DNA of 64,000 nt, taken from positions 3,376,615 to 3,440,614 of the forward strand of contig CCMO02000001.1 of NCBI GenBank assembly GCA_000751295.2, given 5' to 3'. Shown here in pieces: positions 7,965 to 17,197 of the stretch; within the stretch, counting starts at the first letter, position 1, and the number at the start of each line of letters is the position of its first letter. A model generated the notes under the pieces. It was not told the origin of the DNA and made no database searches. It saw nothing but the letters and a program-made list of their open reading frames with translations. The DNA comes from a bacterium YEK0313. GTDB taxonomy: Bacteria; Pseudomonadota; Alphaproteobacteria; Rhizobiales; Phreatobacteraceae. The position numbers and the translations under genes are program-made.

Positions 7965-8965
7965 CTGTCGTCCTCCTTCCCGCCGTCCTCGCGCGCCACA
8001 TCGCTGTCCAGCCCGCCGCGAAACACGCGGCTCGCACGCACGTCGCTTTCCTCGATTGTGGATACCGCCTCGATTCCTACCGGGCCGTCTACGCTCTCGA
8101 AGAGGCGATTGGCTTGACGCAGCCGCATACGATCAATGGCGTTGCGGATCGAGCGCGCGTTGGCAAAATGCGGCTGCGCGCGCCGCAGCGCGATATACTC
8201 GGCCATCGCCGCGCGCGCTCCGTCCGTGAAGCGGTAGTTCTGGGCGTCCAGCATGAGCGTTGCGATATGCAGCAGCTCCTCGTCGGTATAGTCTGGGAAC
8301 TCGATGTGATGCGCGATCCGCGAGCGGAAGCCTGGATTGCTGTTGAAGAACCGGTCCATGCGGTCGGCATAGCCCGCGAGGATCACCACAAGATCGTCAC
8401 GGTTGTTCTCCATCACCTGTAGCAGGATTTCGATGGACTCCTGACCATAGTCCCGTTCGTTCTCCGGACGGTACAGATAATACGCCTCATCAATGAACAG
8501 AACACCGCCCATCGCCTTCTTCAGCACTTCCTTCGTCTTGGGCGCCGTGTGACCGATATACTGGCCGACCAGGTCGTCGCGGGTCACCGTCACAAGATGA
8601 CCCCTGCGAATGTAGCCGAGCCGGTGAAGCAGATCGGCCATTTTGAGCGCGACGGTGGTTTTGCCGGTTCCAGGATTTCCGGTGAAGGACATATGCAGGG
8701 TCGGCGTCTCGTGCGCGAGTCCGAAGCTCTTGCGTGCCCGATCGACTAAGAGAAGCGCGGCTGTCTCCCGGATACGGCGCTTGACCGGCTTCAGACCGAT
8801 GAGCGATCGGTCAAGTTCCTCGAGCACAGCGTGCACGCCGGACGATTCGAACTCCCTTCTGAGGTCGATCTCTGCCGTTGGTTGGATATCCTTATCGACG
8901 GGCACCGTCAGCCTGGCCGTGTCGCCGGTGTGGGTGTCCAGCCGTGAATCGGTGCTCGCAGACAT
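7961..8965 (-). CDS. cbbX: RuBisCO activase CbbX
   Basis: AAA+ protein of 334 residues that remodels red-type (form IC/ID) RuBisCO and releases inhibitory sugar phosphates using ATP. Motifs: Walker A GNPGTGKTT, the pore segment YIGHTAPKT, Walker B VLFIDEAYYLY, sensor 1 VILAGYADRMD and the arginine-finger region NPGFRSRIAHHI. It lies directly downstream of cbbLS, as in other form IC operons. I chose ATG 8965, which has GGAG 10 bases upstream; the frame is open to 9043 but without a ribosome site. Confidence 0.94.
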   Translation of the reverse strand: MSASTDSRLDTHTGDTARLTVPVDKDIQPTAEIDLRREFESSGVHAVLEELDRSLIGLKPVKRRIRETAALLLVDRARKSFGLAHETPTLHMSFTGNPGTGKTTVALKMADLLHRLGYIRRGHLVTVTRDDLVGQYIGHTAPKTKEVLKKAMGGVLFIDEAYYLYRPENERDYGQESIEILLQVMENNRDDLVVILAGYADRMDRFFNSNPGFRSRIAHHIEFPDYTDEELLHIATLMLDAQNYRFTDGARAAMAEYIALRRAQPHFANARSIRNAIDRMRLRQANRLFESVDGPVGIEAVSTIEESDVRASRVFRGGLDSDVAREDGGKEDDR

Positions 8966-9055
8966 GCGTCGTTTCTCCATCCAACGAATCCGGACCACCA
9001 CTCCGTCACGGGGCTGCCGGCACGTCAGCCTGCCGGATGCCACCGTGGAGAGGGG

Positions 9056-9475
9056 TCAGCCGTAGCGCTGACCTTCGGGACGGTCGGTCACATAGGCATG
9101 TGTTGAGTATCGGATGCGCCGTCCCGCCACCTCCTGACGGTCGAGCCGGAAGCCAGGCTCCTCCTTCGGCCGGTTAACGATAAAGGAGAGACGCACCGAC
9201 TCCCAGCCATGGCTCGAATCGAAGGCGGAGAGGCGGATGTAGCGGTCGGCATAGACGCGCCGGCATTTGGCGAGTTCCATCATGACGCCGGCGGCGTCCC
9301 TGAGGTCGAACATCGGCAGGCCCCACATTTCCCAATAAGTGTTGCGGGGATGCGGGTCGTCGGTGAACTCGATGTTCACCGACCAGCCTTTCTCCAGGCA
9401 GTATTGCACTTGCTTGGTGATTTGCTCGTCGGTGAGGTCCGGCAGGAAGGAGAAGCAACCCTGGGTGATGCGCAT
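9056..9475 (-). CDS. cbbS: RuBisCO small subunit, form IC
   Basis: Small subunit of 139 residues. MRITQGCFSFLPDLTD at the N-terminus and the extended C-terminus (RYSTHAYVTDRPEGQRYG) are typical of red-type small subunits, whose C-terminal extension forms a beta barrel in the holoenzyme. GAGG precedes the start, only 10 bases after the cbbL stop. It assembles with CbbL into the L8S8 enzyme. Confidence 0.96.
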   Translation of the reverse strand: MRITQGCFSFLPDLTDEQITKQVQYCLEKGWSVNIEFTDDPHPRNTYWEMWGLPMFDLRDAAGVMMELAKCRRVYADRYIRLSAFDSSHGWESVRLSFIVNRPKEEPGFRLDRQEVAGRRIRYSTHAYVTDRPEGQRYG

Positions 9476-9485
9476 GATCTGATCC

Positions 9486-10952
9486 TCAAGGAGTGACAGC
9501 AGCGGTTGGCACGAAATCGGGCGTGTCGGTTGAATCGTAATTGAAGGTTACGTTCTTCCAGACATCGAGAGCCTGCTTGAGCGGCGTGCATGTCGCCGCC
9601 GCCTTGGCGAGGATCTCAGGCCCCTCATGGACATAGTCACGACCCTCGTTTCGAGCGAGGATCATGGCCTCGAGCGCGACGCGATTGGCGGTGGCGCCCG
9701 CCTGAATCCCCAGCGGATGTCCGATGGTGCCGCCGCCGAACTGCAACACGACATCCTCGCCGAGGTAGTTGAGGAGCTGGTGCATCTGGCCGGCATGGAT
9801 GCCGCCCGAAGCGACAGGCATCAGCTTGTTGAGGCTTGCCCAATGCTGTTCAAAGAACAGGCCATACTCGAGCGCCATTGGGTTGTGGTCCTCGCGACAG
9901 ATGTCGTAGTAGCCGCGCGTCGTATTGGGATCGCCCTCCAGCTTGCCGACCACCGTGCCGGCATGGATATGGTCAACGCCAGCTAGCCGCATCCATTTTG
10001 CGATGACGCGGAACGACACGCCATGGGACTTCTGGCGGGTATAGGTGCCGTGACCAGCCCGGTGGAGGTGCAGGATCATGTCGTTTCTGCGCGCCCACTT
10101 CGCCATAGACTGAATCGCGGTGTAGCCGATGACGAGGTCGATCATGATGATGACCGAACCAAGTTCTTTGGCGAATTCCGCCCGCTCGTACATGTCCTCC
10201 ATGGTGGCGGCAGTGACGTTGAGATAGGTCCCCTTCACTTCGCCGGTGGCAGCCTGGGCCTTGTTGACGGCTTCCATGCAGTAGAGGAACCGATCGCGCC
10301 AGTGCATGAAGGGTTGCGAGTTGGTGTTCTCGTCGTCCTTGGTGAAGTCCAGGCCGCCCTTCAGCGCCTCATACACAACGCGGCCATAGTTGCGACCGGA
10401 GAGGCCGAGCTTTGGCTTCACCGTGGCGCCGAGCAGCGGCCGACCGAACTTGTCGAGCCGCTCGCGCTCCACCACGATGCCGGTCGCTGGCCCCTGGAAG
10501 GTCTTCACATAGGCGACGGGGAAGCGCATGTCCTCGAGGCGTAACGCCTTGAGCGGCTTGAAGCCGAAAACGTTGCCGATGATCGAGGCCGAAAGATTGG
10601 CGATCGAGCCCGGCTCGAACAGGTCGAGATCGTACGCGATGTAGGCGAAGTAGGAGCCAGGCGTGTTCGGGACAGGATCGACCCGGTAGCATTTGGCGCG
10701 GTACTTCTCCGCCGCCGTCAGACGGTCGGTCCACACCACCGTCCAGGTCGCGGTCGAGGATTCGCCCGCCACCGCCGCCGAGGCCTCGATCGGGTCGACG
10801 CCGTTCTGGGGCGTGACGCGGAAGAGCGCAATGACGTCGGTGTCCTTAGGCTCGTAGTCGGGCTCCCAGTAGCCCATTCGCTTGTATTCGAGGACGCCAG
10901 ACTTGTAGCGTTCCTTGCCGGTGACGGTCAGGGACTTCAATGCTTCGTTCAT
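9486..10952 (-). CDS. cbbL: RuBisCO large subunit, form IC
   Basis: Catalytic subunit fixing CO2 onto ribulose-1,5-bisphosphate, 488 residues. TVKPKLGLSGRNYG (about 177-190) and GGLDFTKDDENTNSQPF hold the catalytic lysine, the carbamylated lysine (about 205) and the magnesium-binding Asp/Glu. HRAGHGTYTRQ, HAGTVVGKLEG (loop 6) and the GG phosphate-binding segments follow. The N-terminal wording and linkage to cbbX point to red-type form IC. AGGAAAGGAA upstream of the start is a strong ribosome site. Confidence 0.97.
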   Translation of the reverse strand: MNEALKSLTVTGKERYKSGVLEYKRMGYWEPDYEPKDTDVIALFRVTPQNGVDPIEASAAVAGESSTATWTVVWTDRLTAAEKYRAKCYRVDPVPNTPGSYFAYIAYDLDLFEPGSIANLSASIIGNVFGFKPLKALRLEDMRFPVAYVKTFQGPATGIVVERERLDKFGRPLLGATVKPKLGLSGRNYGRVVYEALKGGLDFTKDDENTNSQPFMHWRDRFLYCMEAVNKAQAATGEVKGTYLNVTAATMEDMYERAEFAKELGSVIIMIDLVIGYTAIQSMAKWARRNDMILHLHRAGHGTYTRQKSHGVSFRVIAKWMRLAGVDHIHAGTVVGKLEGDPNTTRGYYDICREDHNPMALEYGLFFEQHWASLNKLMPVASGGIHAGQMHQLLNYLGEDVVLQFGGGTIGHPLGIQAGATANRVALEAMILARNEGRDYVHEGPEILAKAAATCTPLKQALDVWKNVTFNYDSTDTPDFVPTAAVTP

Positions 10953-10971
10953 GACAGGTTCCTTTCCTGGT

Positions 10972-12051
10972 TCATGCGGCTCTGGCAGCGGAGATTTGCG
11001 GCTCTAGCGCGCCATTGGTGTAGCGCTTCGCCATTTCGCTCAGCGGAATCGGCTTGATCTTCGAGGCGTTGCCCGCAGCGCCGAACGCTTCGAAACGCTC
11101 CGCGCAGACCTTCCGCATCGCGTCCATCGCCGGCTTCAGGAACTTGCGAGGATCGAACTCATCTTTCTTGGTATTGGCGACGCGACGGAACTCGGCAGTT
11201 GCGGCGAGTCGGAGATCGGTGTCGATGTTGATTTTCCGCACCCCGTGTTTGATGCCGCGCACAATCTCTTCGACAGGCACGCCATAGGTTTCGCGCATTT
11301 GCCCGCCATGTGCGTTGAAAACCTCCTGCCATTCCTCCGGAACCGACGAGGACCCATGCATGACGATGTGCGTGTTTGGTAGCTTCTGATGGATCGCTTC
11401 GATCACAGTCATGGCCAGCACTTCGCCCGTCGGCTTCCTCGTGAATTTGTATGCGCCGTGGCTTGTGCCGATGGCGACGGCGAGCGCATCGACTTTCGTC
11501 TCGGCAACGAAGCGCATGGCTTCGTCAGGATCCGTCAGGAGCATCGACTTGTCGAGCTTGCCTTCGAATCCGTGCCCGTCCTCCGCCTCGCCATGGCCGG
11601 TCTCCAACGAGCCAAGACAGCCGAGCTCACCCTCCACCGACACCCCGACCATATGGGCGAGTTCGGTGACTTGCCGCGTCACCTTGACGTTGTAGTCGTA
11701 GTCGGCTGGCGTCTTCGCATCCTCCTTCAGCGAGCCGTCCATCATGACAGACGAAAAGCCGTTCTGGATCGCGGAAAGGCAGGTATTGACGTTGTTTCCG
11801 TGATCTTGATGCAAACACACAGGGATGTCGGGAAACATTTCGACGAGCGCCTCAATCACCTTTTGCAGCATGACGTCCCCGGCGTAGGAGCGCGCGCCTC
11901 GACTGGCCTGAATGATGACGGGCGCATCCATTTCGCGGGCTGCCTCCAGGATTGCGAGGCCCTGTTCCATATTGTTGATGTTGAAGGCCGGGACGCCGTA
12001 ACCCTGTTCCGCCGCGTGGTCGAGCAATTGTCTGAGCGTTATGAGCGCCAT
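10972..12051 (-). CDS. cbbA: class II fructose-1,6-bisphosphate aldolase
   Basis: Zinc aldolase of 359 residues joining triose phosphates to fructose-1,6-bisphosphate (and probably sedoheptulose bisphosphate) in the Calvin cycle. HQDHGNN (zinc His), VEGELGCLGSLETGHGEAEDG, HGSSSVP and KINIDTDLR are the class IIB landmarks of CbbA proteins. GGAAAGGAA lies upstream of ATG 12051. The frame runs back to 12417 inside pgk without support. Confidence 0.95.
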   Translation of the reverse strand: MALITLRQLLDHAAEQGYGVPAFNINNMEQGLAILEAAREMDAPVIIQASRGARSYAGDVMLQKVIEALVEMFPDIPVCLHQDHGNNVNTCLSAIQNGFSSVMMDGSLKEDAKTPADYDYNVKVTRQVTELAHMVGVSVEGELGCLGSLETGHGEAEDGHGFEGKLDKSMLLTDPDEAMRFVAETKVDALAVAIGTSHGAYKFTRKPTGEVLAMTVIEAIHQKLPNTHIVMHGSSSVPEEWQEVFNAHGGQMRETYGVPVEEIVRGIKHGVRKINIDTDLRLAATAEFRRVANTKKDEFDPRKFLKPAMDAMRKVCAERFEAFGAAGNASKIKPIPLSEMAKRYTNGALEPQISAARAA

Positions 12052-12068
12052 CGTCGTTTCCTTTCCGA

Positions 12069-13271
12069 TCATGCCAACTGGGGGGTTCTGAGAACCGACA
12101 CGCCCGGCAGTTCCTTGCCCTCTAACCATTCGAGGAAAGCGCCACCTGCTGTGGACACGTAGGTGAAGTCCTCGGTCACTCCGGCAGCGTTCAACGCCGC
12201 GACGGTGTCGCCGCCCCCGGCAATCGATTTGACCTTCCCGACACGTGTCAGGCGCGCCGCTTCGGCGGCGACAGCCTCCGTGGCGTGATCGAAAGGCTCG
12301 ATCTCGAAAGCGCCAAGAGGGCCGTTCCAGAGGATGGTCTTCGCCTCTGCGAGGACATCCCAAATGCGCTCGATCGAGCGCGGGCCTGCGTCCAATATCA
12401 TGCCGTGCTGAGGACAACAGTCGAGCTCGGCGATGTGCGCCTCCGCGCCGCGTTCGAAGCGGTCAGCCCAAACAATGTCGACCGGCAAAACGATCTGGCA
12501 GCCGCAGCTTTGGGCCCGCGACAGGATCTTGCGCACGGTCTCGAACTTAGCGGATTCGTGCGGTGATTTGCCAATGGGCAAGCCGTTGGCGGCCAGGAAC
12601 GTGTTGGCCATGCCGCCGCCAACGATCACGGTATCGAGCTTGCCGATCAGATTGAAGAGCACGTCAATCTTGCTCGATACCTTGGCACCGCCCACGAGCG
12701 CGACAGCAGGCCGCTGCGGTGCTTCCAGCGCCTGCGTCAGTGCCGAGATCTCCGCCATCATCAGCGGACCGGCCACTGCCGGCAGTCGCTCCGCGATGGC
12801 TACCGTCGAGGCGTGTGCCCGATGCGCACAGGAGAATGCATCGTTGACGTAGAGATCGCCGAGCTCCGCCAGTTCTTCCGCCAGGCTCGCGTCATTGGCT
12901 TCCTCGCGCTGGTCGAACCGTAGATTCTCGCAGACGAGAACATCGCCAGGGCCGAGTGCGGCGGCGGATCTCGCGGCGACGGGTCCACTTATCGCTTCGC
13001 TGAAGGCCACGTCCTTGCCAAGCACTCGGCCCAATGCCGCGGCCACTGGTTCAAGTGAGAGTTCCGGCCGCCGCTGCCCGTCGGGTCGCCCGAGGTGAGA
13101 GAGAACGACGGCTCGGGCACCTCTCGCCAGAAGCGGCTTCAGACCAGCCACGAAGCGCTCGATGCGCGTCGCGTCCGCAACGCCGCCGTTGTTCATCGGC
13201 ACATTCAAGTCCGCACGAATGAGGAGGCGACGGCTGGATATGTCGACGTCGTGGACGGACTTCAGCGTCAT
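12069..13271 (-). CDS. cbbK: phosphoglycerate kinase
   Basis: Converts 3-phosphoglycerate and ATP to 1,3-bisphosphoglycerate. It has 400 residues and both lobes: RADLNVPMNNG and SHLGRPDG near the N-terminus, NDAFSCAHRAHAS, VGGAKVSSKI in the hinge region, NGPLGAFE, and GGGDTVAA with STAGGAFLEWLEGKELPG at the C-terminus. The start at 13271 overlaps the gap stop by ATGA; the start at 13328 would lie inside gap. Confidence 0.96.
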   Translation of the reverse strand: MTLKSVHDVDISSRRLLIRADLNVPMNNGGVADATRIERFVAGLKPLLARGARAVVLSHLGRPDGQRRPELSLEPVAAALGRVLGKDVAFSEAISGPVAARSAAALGPGDVLVCENLRFDQREEANDASLAEELAELGDLYVNDAFSCAHRAHASTVAIAERLPAVAGPLMMAEISALTQALEAPQRPAVALVGGAKVSSKIDVLFNLIGKLDTVIVGGGMANTFLAANGLPIGKSPHESAKFETVRKILSRAQSCGCQIVLPVDIVWADRFERGAEAHIAELDCCPQHGMILDAGPRSIERIWDVLAEAKTILWNGPLGAFEIEPFDHATEAVAAEAARLTRVGKVKSIAGGGDTVAALNAAGVTEDFTYVSTAGGAFLEWLEGKELPGVSVLRTPQLA

Positions 13272-14275
13272 CCGATGAGCCTCCCCATCGCGACAGCTGT
13301 ATCGGCCATCCGGTTCGAGAAGCCCCACTCATTGTCGTACCACGACATGACGCGACAGAGGCGCCCGTCGATCACCTTGGTCTGATCCATATGGACGATC
13401 GAAGAGCGCGGATCATGCGTGAAATCCACAGAGACCAGCGGTTCGTCCGTGAAGCCCAGGATACCCTCAAGGTCCGCGCCAGCAGCTGTCCGGACGACGC
13501 TGTTGATCTCCTCGGCGGTCGTTTCGCGGCTTGCGATGAACTTAAAATCGACGACCGAAACGTTCGGCGTCGGCACTCTGATCGCGACACCGTCGAGCTT
13601 CCCATTCAGCTCTGGCAGCACCAGGCCCACGGCCTTGGCCGCTCCCGTCGAGGTTGGAATCATCGACATCGCGGCGGCGCGGGCTCGGTACGGATCCTTG
13701 TGCAGGGTATCCAGTGTCGGCTGGTCGCCAGTATAGCTATGGATGGTAGTCATGAATCCCTTGTCGATGCCGATGGTCCGATGAAGCACGGCCGCAACCG
13801 GGGCGAGACAATTGGTGGTGCAGGACGCGCAGGAAACGACATTGTCTCCCGGCGACAGGCTATTGTGGTTGACGCCGAAGACGATTGTCTTGTCGGCGCC
13901 CGCGGCGGGTGCGGAGACGAGGACGCGCTTCGAGCCGTTCTCGAGGTGTAGCGAGGCCTTCTCGCGCGCGGTGAAGATGCCGGTGCATTCAAGCGCGATG
14001 TCTACGTCTTTCCATGGCAGTGTTTTGGGGTCGCGCTCGGCGGTCACACGGATCGGCGAGCCGCGACCAATATCAATGCTGGCGCCGTTCACCTTGACGG
14101 CGCCTGGGAAAGTTCCGTGCACGCTGTCGTATCGCAGCAGATGGGCGTTAATATCGACCGAGCCGAGGTCGTTAATCGCGACGACTTCGATATCGCCCCG
14201 CCCCGACTCGTAGATCGCGCGCAGCACGTTGCGCCCGATGCGCCCGAATCCATTGATGGCAACCCTGACCGTCAT
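13268..14275 (-). CDS. cbbG: glyceraldehyde-3-phosphate dehydrogenase
   Basis: Type I GAPDH of 335 residues reducing 1,3-bisphosphoglycerate. The Rossmann motif INGFGRIGRNVLRA opens the protein; SCASCTTNCLAP holds the catalytic cysteine near residue 155. Residue 33 region reads INDLG, where the Asp favours NAD over NADP. STGAAKAVGLVLPELNGKLDG and SWYDNEWGFSNRM are conserved. It overlaps tkt and pgk by ATGA at its two ends. Confidence 0.96.
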   Translation of the reverse strand: MTVRVAINGFGRIGRNVLRAIYESGRGDIEVVAINDLGSVDINAHLLRYDSVHGTFPGAVKVNGASIDIGRGSPIRVTAERDPKTLPWKDVDIALECTGIFTAREKASLHLENGSKRVLVSAPAAGADKTIVFGVNHNSLSPGDNVVSCASCTTNCLAPVAAVLHRTIGIDKGFMTTIHSYTGDQPTLDTLHKDPYRARAAAMSMIPTSTGAAKAVGLVLPELNGKLDGVAIRVPTPNVSVVDFKFIASRETTAEEINSVVRTAAGADLEGILGFTDEPLVSVDFTHDPRSSIVHMDQTKVIDGRLCRVMSWYDNEWGFSNRMADTAVAMGRLIG

Positions 14276-16287
14276 TCGTGCTCCTCCCCGGGCTTACGGG
14301 CGAGCCTCCACCCCTCGGCCGCGACCCGTTCGGCTGTGATGCCAAAGTGGTTGTAGAGATCGGCGGCAGGACCAGAGGCGCCGAAGCCCGTCATTCCAAT
14401 GAAGATGGAATTGGGCCCGAGCCATTCTGCCCAGCCGAGAGCGACTCCGGCCTCGACGCCGACGCGCGGTCCCTCGCCCAGAACAGCAGCGCGATAGCCG
14501 GCTTCCTGGGCGGCAAACAGCTCCCAGCAGGGCGCAGAAACTACGGCGACCGCCAGCCCGTCCGCCGACAACTCGTCGGCGGCCTCGACCGCAATAGCGA
14601 CTTCGGAACCTGTGGCGATGATGGTCAGATCCCTATGCTCGCCAGGATCGCGCAGGAGATAGGCGCCGCGTGCCGTCATGTTCTCGTCGCCGTGCTCCGT
14701 GCGCAGCGTCGGCAGATCCTGCCGCGAGAGGCAAAGCACCGACGGCGTCTTGGCTGCGGCAAGCGCGACCTCCCAGGCTTCCGCCGTCTCCACCGCGTCG
14801 GCGGGCCGGAACACGTAGACGTTCGGCATCGCTCTTAGCGATGCGAGGTGCTCGACCGGTTGGTGCGTCGGACCGTCCTCCCCCAGGCCGATGCTATCGT
14901 GCGTCATCACGTAGATGACCGGCCGACCCATGAGAGCAGAAAGGCGGATCGCCCCGCGGCAATAATCCGAAAAGGCGAGGAACGTGCCGCCATAGGGGCG
15001 CAATCCTCCATGCAGCGAGATGCCGTTCATCGCCGCGGCCATCCCATGCTCGCGCACCCCGTAGTGGATGTAGTTGCCCGTGAAATCGCTCCGCGTCACG
15101 GGACGCATGCCCTTGGTGCGCGTGTTGTTGGAGCCGGTGAGATCGGCTGAGCCGCCTACCATGTTGGGGATGGTTGAATTCACGACCTCCAACGCCAGCT
15201 CGGAAGCCTTGCGAGTGGCAACCTTCGGCCGCTCGCCGCACAGGCGTCGGCGATGATCGGCCAACGCTGCGTGCAACCTCGCGGCATCGGGGGGCGCGAG
15301 ATGGGCCACAAACTCCTCCCGCTGGGGGCTGCGAGCGAGCCGCTCTTGCCATTCGGCTCGGATGCGCGTTCCGCGAGCGCCAACTACGCGCCAGGCATGG
15401 ACGATCGCCTCCGGAACCTCGAAGGGCGAATAGATCCAGCCGAGGCTCTCGCGTGCCGCGGCCACCTCCTCCTTGCCCAGCGGCGCACCATGCGTGGCCG
15501 ATGTCCCCTGCTTGTTGGGTGCGCCAAAGCCGATAATGGTGCGGCAGGCAATCAAGGACGGACGGGGATCGGCTCTTGCTTCGATAATCGCGTTGGCGAC
15601 CGCTTCACCGTCGTGGCCGTCGACGGCCGCGACATGCCAGCCCGCAGCAACGAACCGTGCCTTCTGATCCAGCGAGGTCGACAGACTTGTGGGCCCGTCG
15701 ATCGTGATCTGGTTGTCGTCCCACAGCACGATGAGCCGGCCAAGGCCGAGATGGCCGGCAAGATCAATCGCCTCGTGACTGATCCCCTCCATCAGGCAGC
15801 CGTCGCCGGCGATCACATAGGTGTGGTGATCGACGAGGTCATCGCCGAAACGCGCATTCAGCATGCGTTCGCTGAGAGCCATACCCACGGCGGTTGCGAT
15901 TCCCTGACCGAGCGGACCGGTGGTCGTTTCGATGCCAGCGGCATGGCCGAATTCCGGATGCCCGGCAGTGCGACTACCGAGCTGACGAAAACGGCGCAAT
16001 TGATCCATCGGCATGTCGTGGAAGCCGAGGAGGTGATGAAGCGCGTACAGCAACATCGATCCATGCCCAGCGCTCAGCACAAAGCGATCGCGATCAGGCC
16101 AATTGGGCTGCGTCGGGTCGATCTTGACGAAGTGCTTGAAGAGCACCGTAGCCACATCCGCCATGCCCATGGGCATTCCGGGATGGCCCGACTTCGCAGC
16201 CTCGACCGCGTCCATCGCGAGCGCGCGGATCGCGTTCGCCATCTGCGCCTCATCTAAGGCTGCTCTGCGCTCCGCAACGAGATTCAT
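14272..16287 (-). CDS. cbbT: transketolase
   Basis: Thiamine-diphosphate enzyme of 671 residues moving two-carbon units in RuBP regeneration. Seen: DAVEAAKSGHPGMPMGMAD, LSAGHGSMLLYALHHLLG, the ThDP/metal motif GDGCLMEGISHEA...WDDNQITIDG, the PYR-domain YGVREHGMAAAMNG and YGGTFLAFSDY, and HDSIGLGEDGPTHQPVEHLASLR. The start overlaps the prkB stop by ATGA. Confidence 0.96.
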   Translation of the reverse strand: MNLVAERRAALDEAQMANAIRALAMDAVEAAKSGHPGMPMGMADVATVLFKHFVKIDPTQPNWPDRDRFVLSAGHGSMLLYALHHLLGFHDMPMDQLRRFRQLGSRTAGHPEFGHAAGIETTTGPLGQGIATAVGMALSERMLNARFGDDLVDHHTYVIAGDGCLMEGISHEAIDLAGHLGLGRLIVLWDDNQITIDGPTSLSTSLDQKARFVAAGWHVAAVDGHDGEAVANAIIEARADPRPSLIACRTIIGFGAPNKQGTSATHGAPLGKEEVAAARESLGWIYSPFEVPEAIVHAWRVVGARGTRIRAEWQERLARSPQREEFVAHLAPPDAARLHAALADHRRRLCGERPKVATRKASELALEVVNSTIPNMVGGSADLTGSNNTRTKGMRPVTRSDFTGNYIHYGVREHGMAAAMNGISLHGGLRPYGGTFLAFSDYCRGAIRLSALMGRPVIYVMTHDSIGLGEDGPTHQPVEHLASLRAMPNVYVFRPADAVETAEAWEVALAAAKTPSVLCLSRQDLPTLRTEHGDENMTARGAYLLRDPGEHRDLTIIATGSEVAIAVEAADELSADGLAVAVVSAPCWELFAAQEAGYRAAVLGEGPRVGVEAGVALGWAEWLGPNSIFIGMTGFGASGPAADLYNHFGITAERVAAEGWRLARKPGEEHE

Positions 16288-17171
16288 GAGGAAGCCCTTT
16301 TCAAACGTTTGGATTGGTCGACGAGCCGAAGGATCATCGGCGTGAGGATGAGCTGCATGGCGAGATCGAGCTTGTCTCCCGGCACGACAATCGAGTTGGC
16401 ACGGCTCATCCAGCTGTCACGGATCATCTGTACGAGATACGGAAAATCGATGCCCCGCGGGTTCTTAAAGCGGATGACGACAAGGCTTTCCCCCGCCGTC
16501 GGAATCCAGCGGGCGATGAACGGATTGGATGTATCCACAACCGGCACGCGCTGGAAATTGATGTCGGTCTCAGAGAACTGCGGACAGATGCAGTGCACAT
16601 AGGCGTGCATCCGCCGCAGAATGACATCGGTCACGGCTTCGGCGGTGTAGCCGCGCGAAGCCTTGTCCCTATGGACTTTCTGGATCCATTCGAGGTTGAT
16701 CACCGGAACAACGCCGATCTTCAGATCGGCATGGTCAGCGATGCGAATGTCCTGGGTACGCACAGCTCCGTGCAGCCCTTCATAGAGGAGAATGTCCGAC
16801 CCCTTATCGAAATCTTCCCATTCAGTGAAGCGACCGGGCGGCACTCCATAGCGTTCAGCTTCCTCGTCGTCGTGGACGTAGTGACGCGTCCGCCCAGTAC
16901 CTGTCGCACCGTAGGAAGCGAAGACTTTCTCAAGCTCGGAAAGCTCATTTGCTTCGAAGCTGAAGTGGCTGAAGGTGCGGTCGCCCGCATCATAGCGGCG
17001 CTGTAACTCAGCCTTCATCGATGCTCGATCGAACTTGTGGAACGCGTCGCCCTCGATCGAGACTGCCTTGATACCCTCCCGTCGGAAGATCTGATCGAAT
17101 GTGTGCTTCACCGTGCTTGTACCGGCGCCGGAGGACCCGACAACCGAGATGATTGGATGCTGTTCGCTCAC
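16284..17171 (-). CDS. cbbP: phosphoribulokinase
   Basis: Proteobacterial-type phosphoribulokinase (295 residues) that makes RuBP from ribulose-5-phosphate. P-loop GSSGAGTSTVK starts at about residue 10, EGDAFHKFDR follows, and ILLYEGLHGAV holds the Walker B. I chose the GTG start at 17171: the family begins at this point (HPIISVVGSSGAG) and GGAAGGAG lies 5 bases upstream. The frame extends to 17270 but the extra residues are unlike the family. Confidence 0.95.
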   Translation of the reverse strand: MSEQHPIISVVGSSGAGTSTVKHTFDQIFRREGIKAVSIEGDAFHKFDRASMKAELQRRYDAGDRTFSHFSFEANELSELEKVFASYGATGTGRTRHYVHDDEEAERYGVPPGRFTEWEDFDKGSDILLYEGLHGAVRTQDIRIADHADLKIGVVPVINLEWIQKVHRDKASRGYTAEAVTDVILRRMHAYVHCICPQFSETDINFQRVPVVDTSNPFIARWIPTAGESLVVIRFKNPRGIDFPYLVQMIRDSWMSRANSIVVPGDKLDLAMQLILTPMILRLVDQSKRLKRASS

Positions 17172-17197
17172 CGTCCCGCTCCTTCCGCGATTGCTCG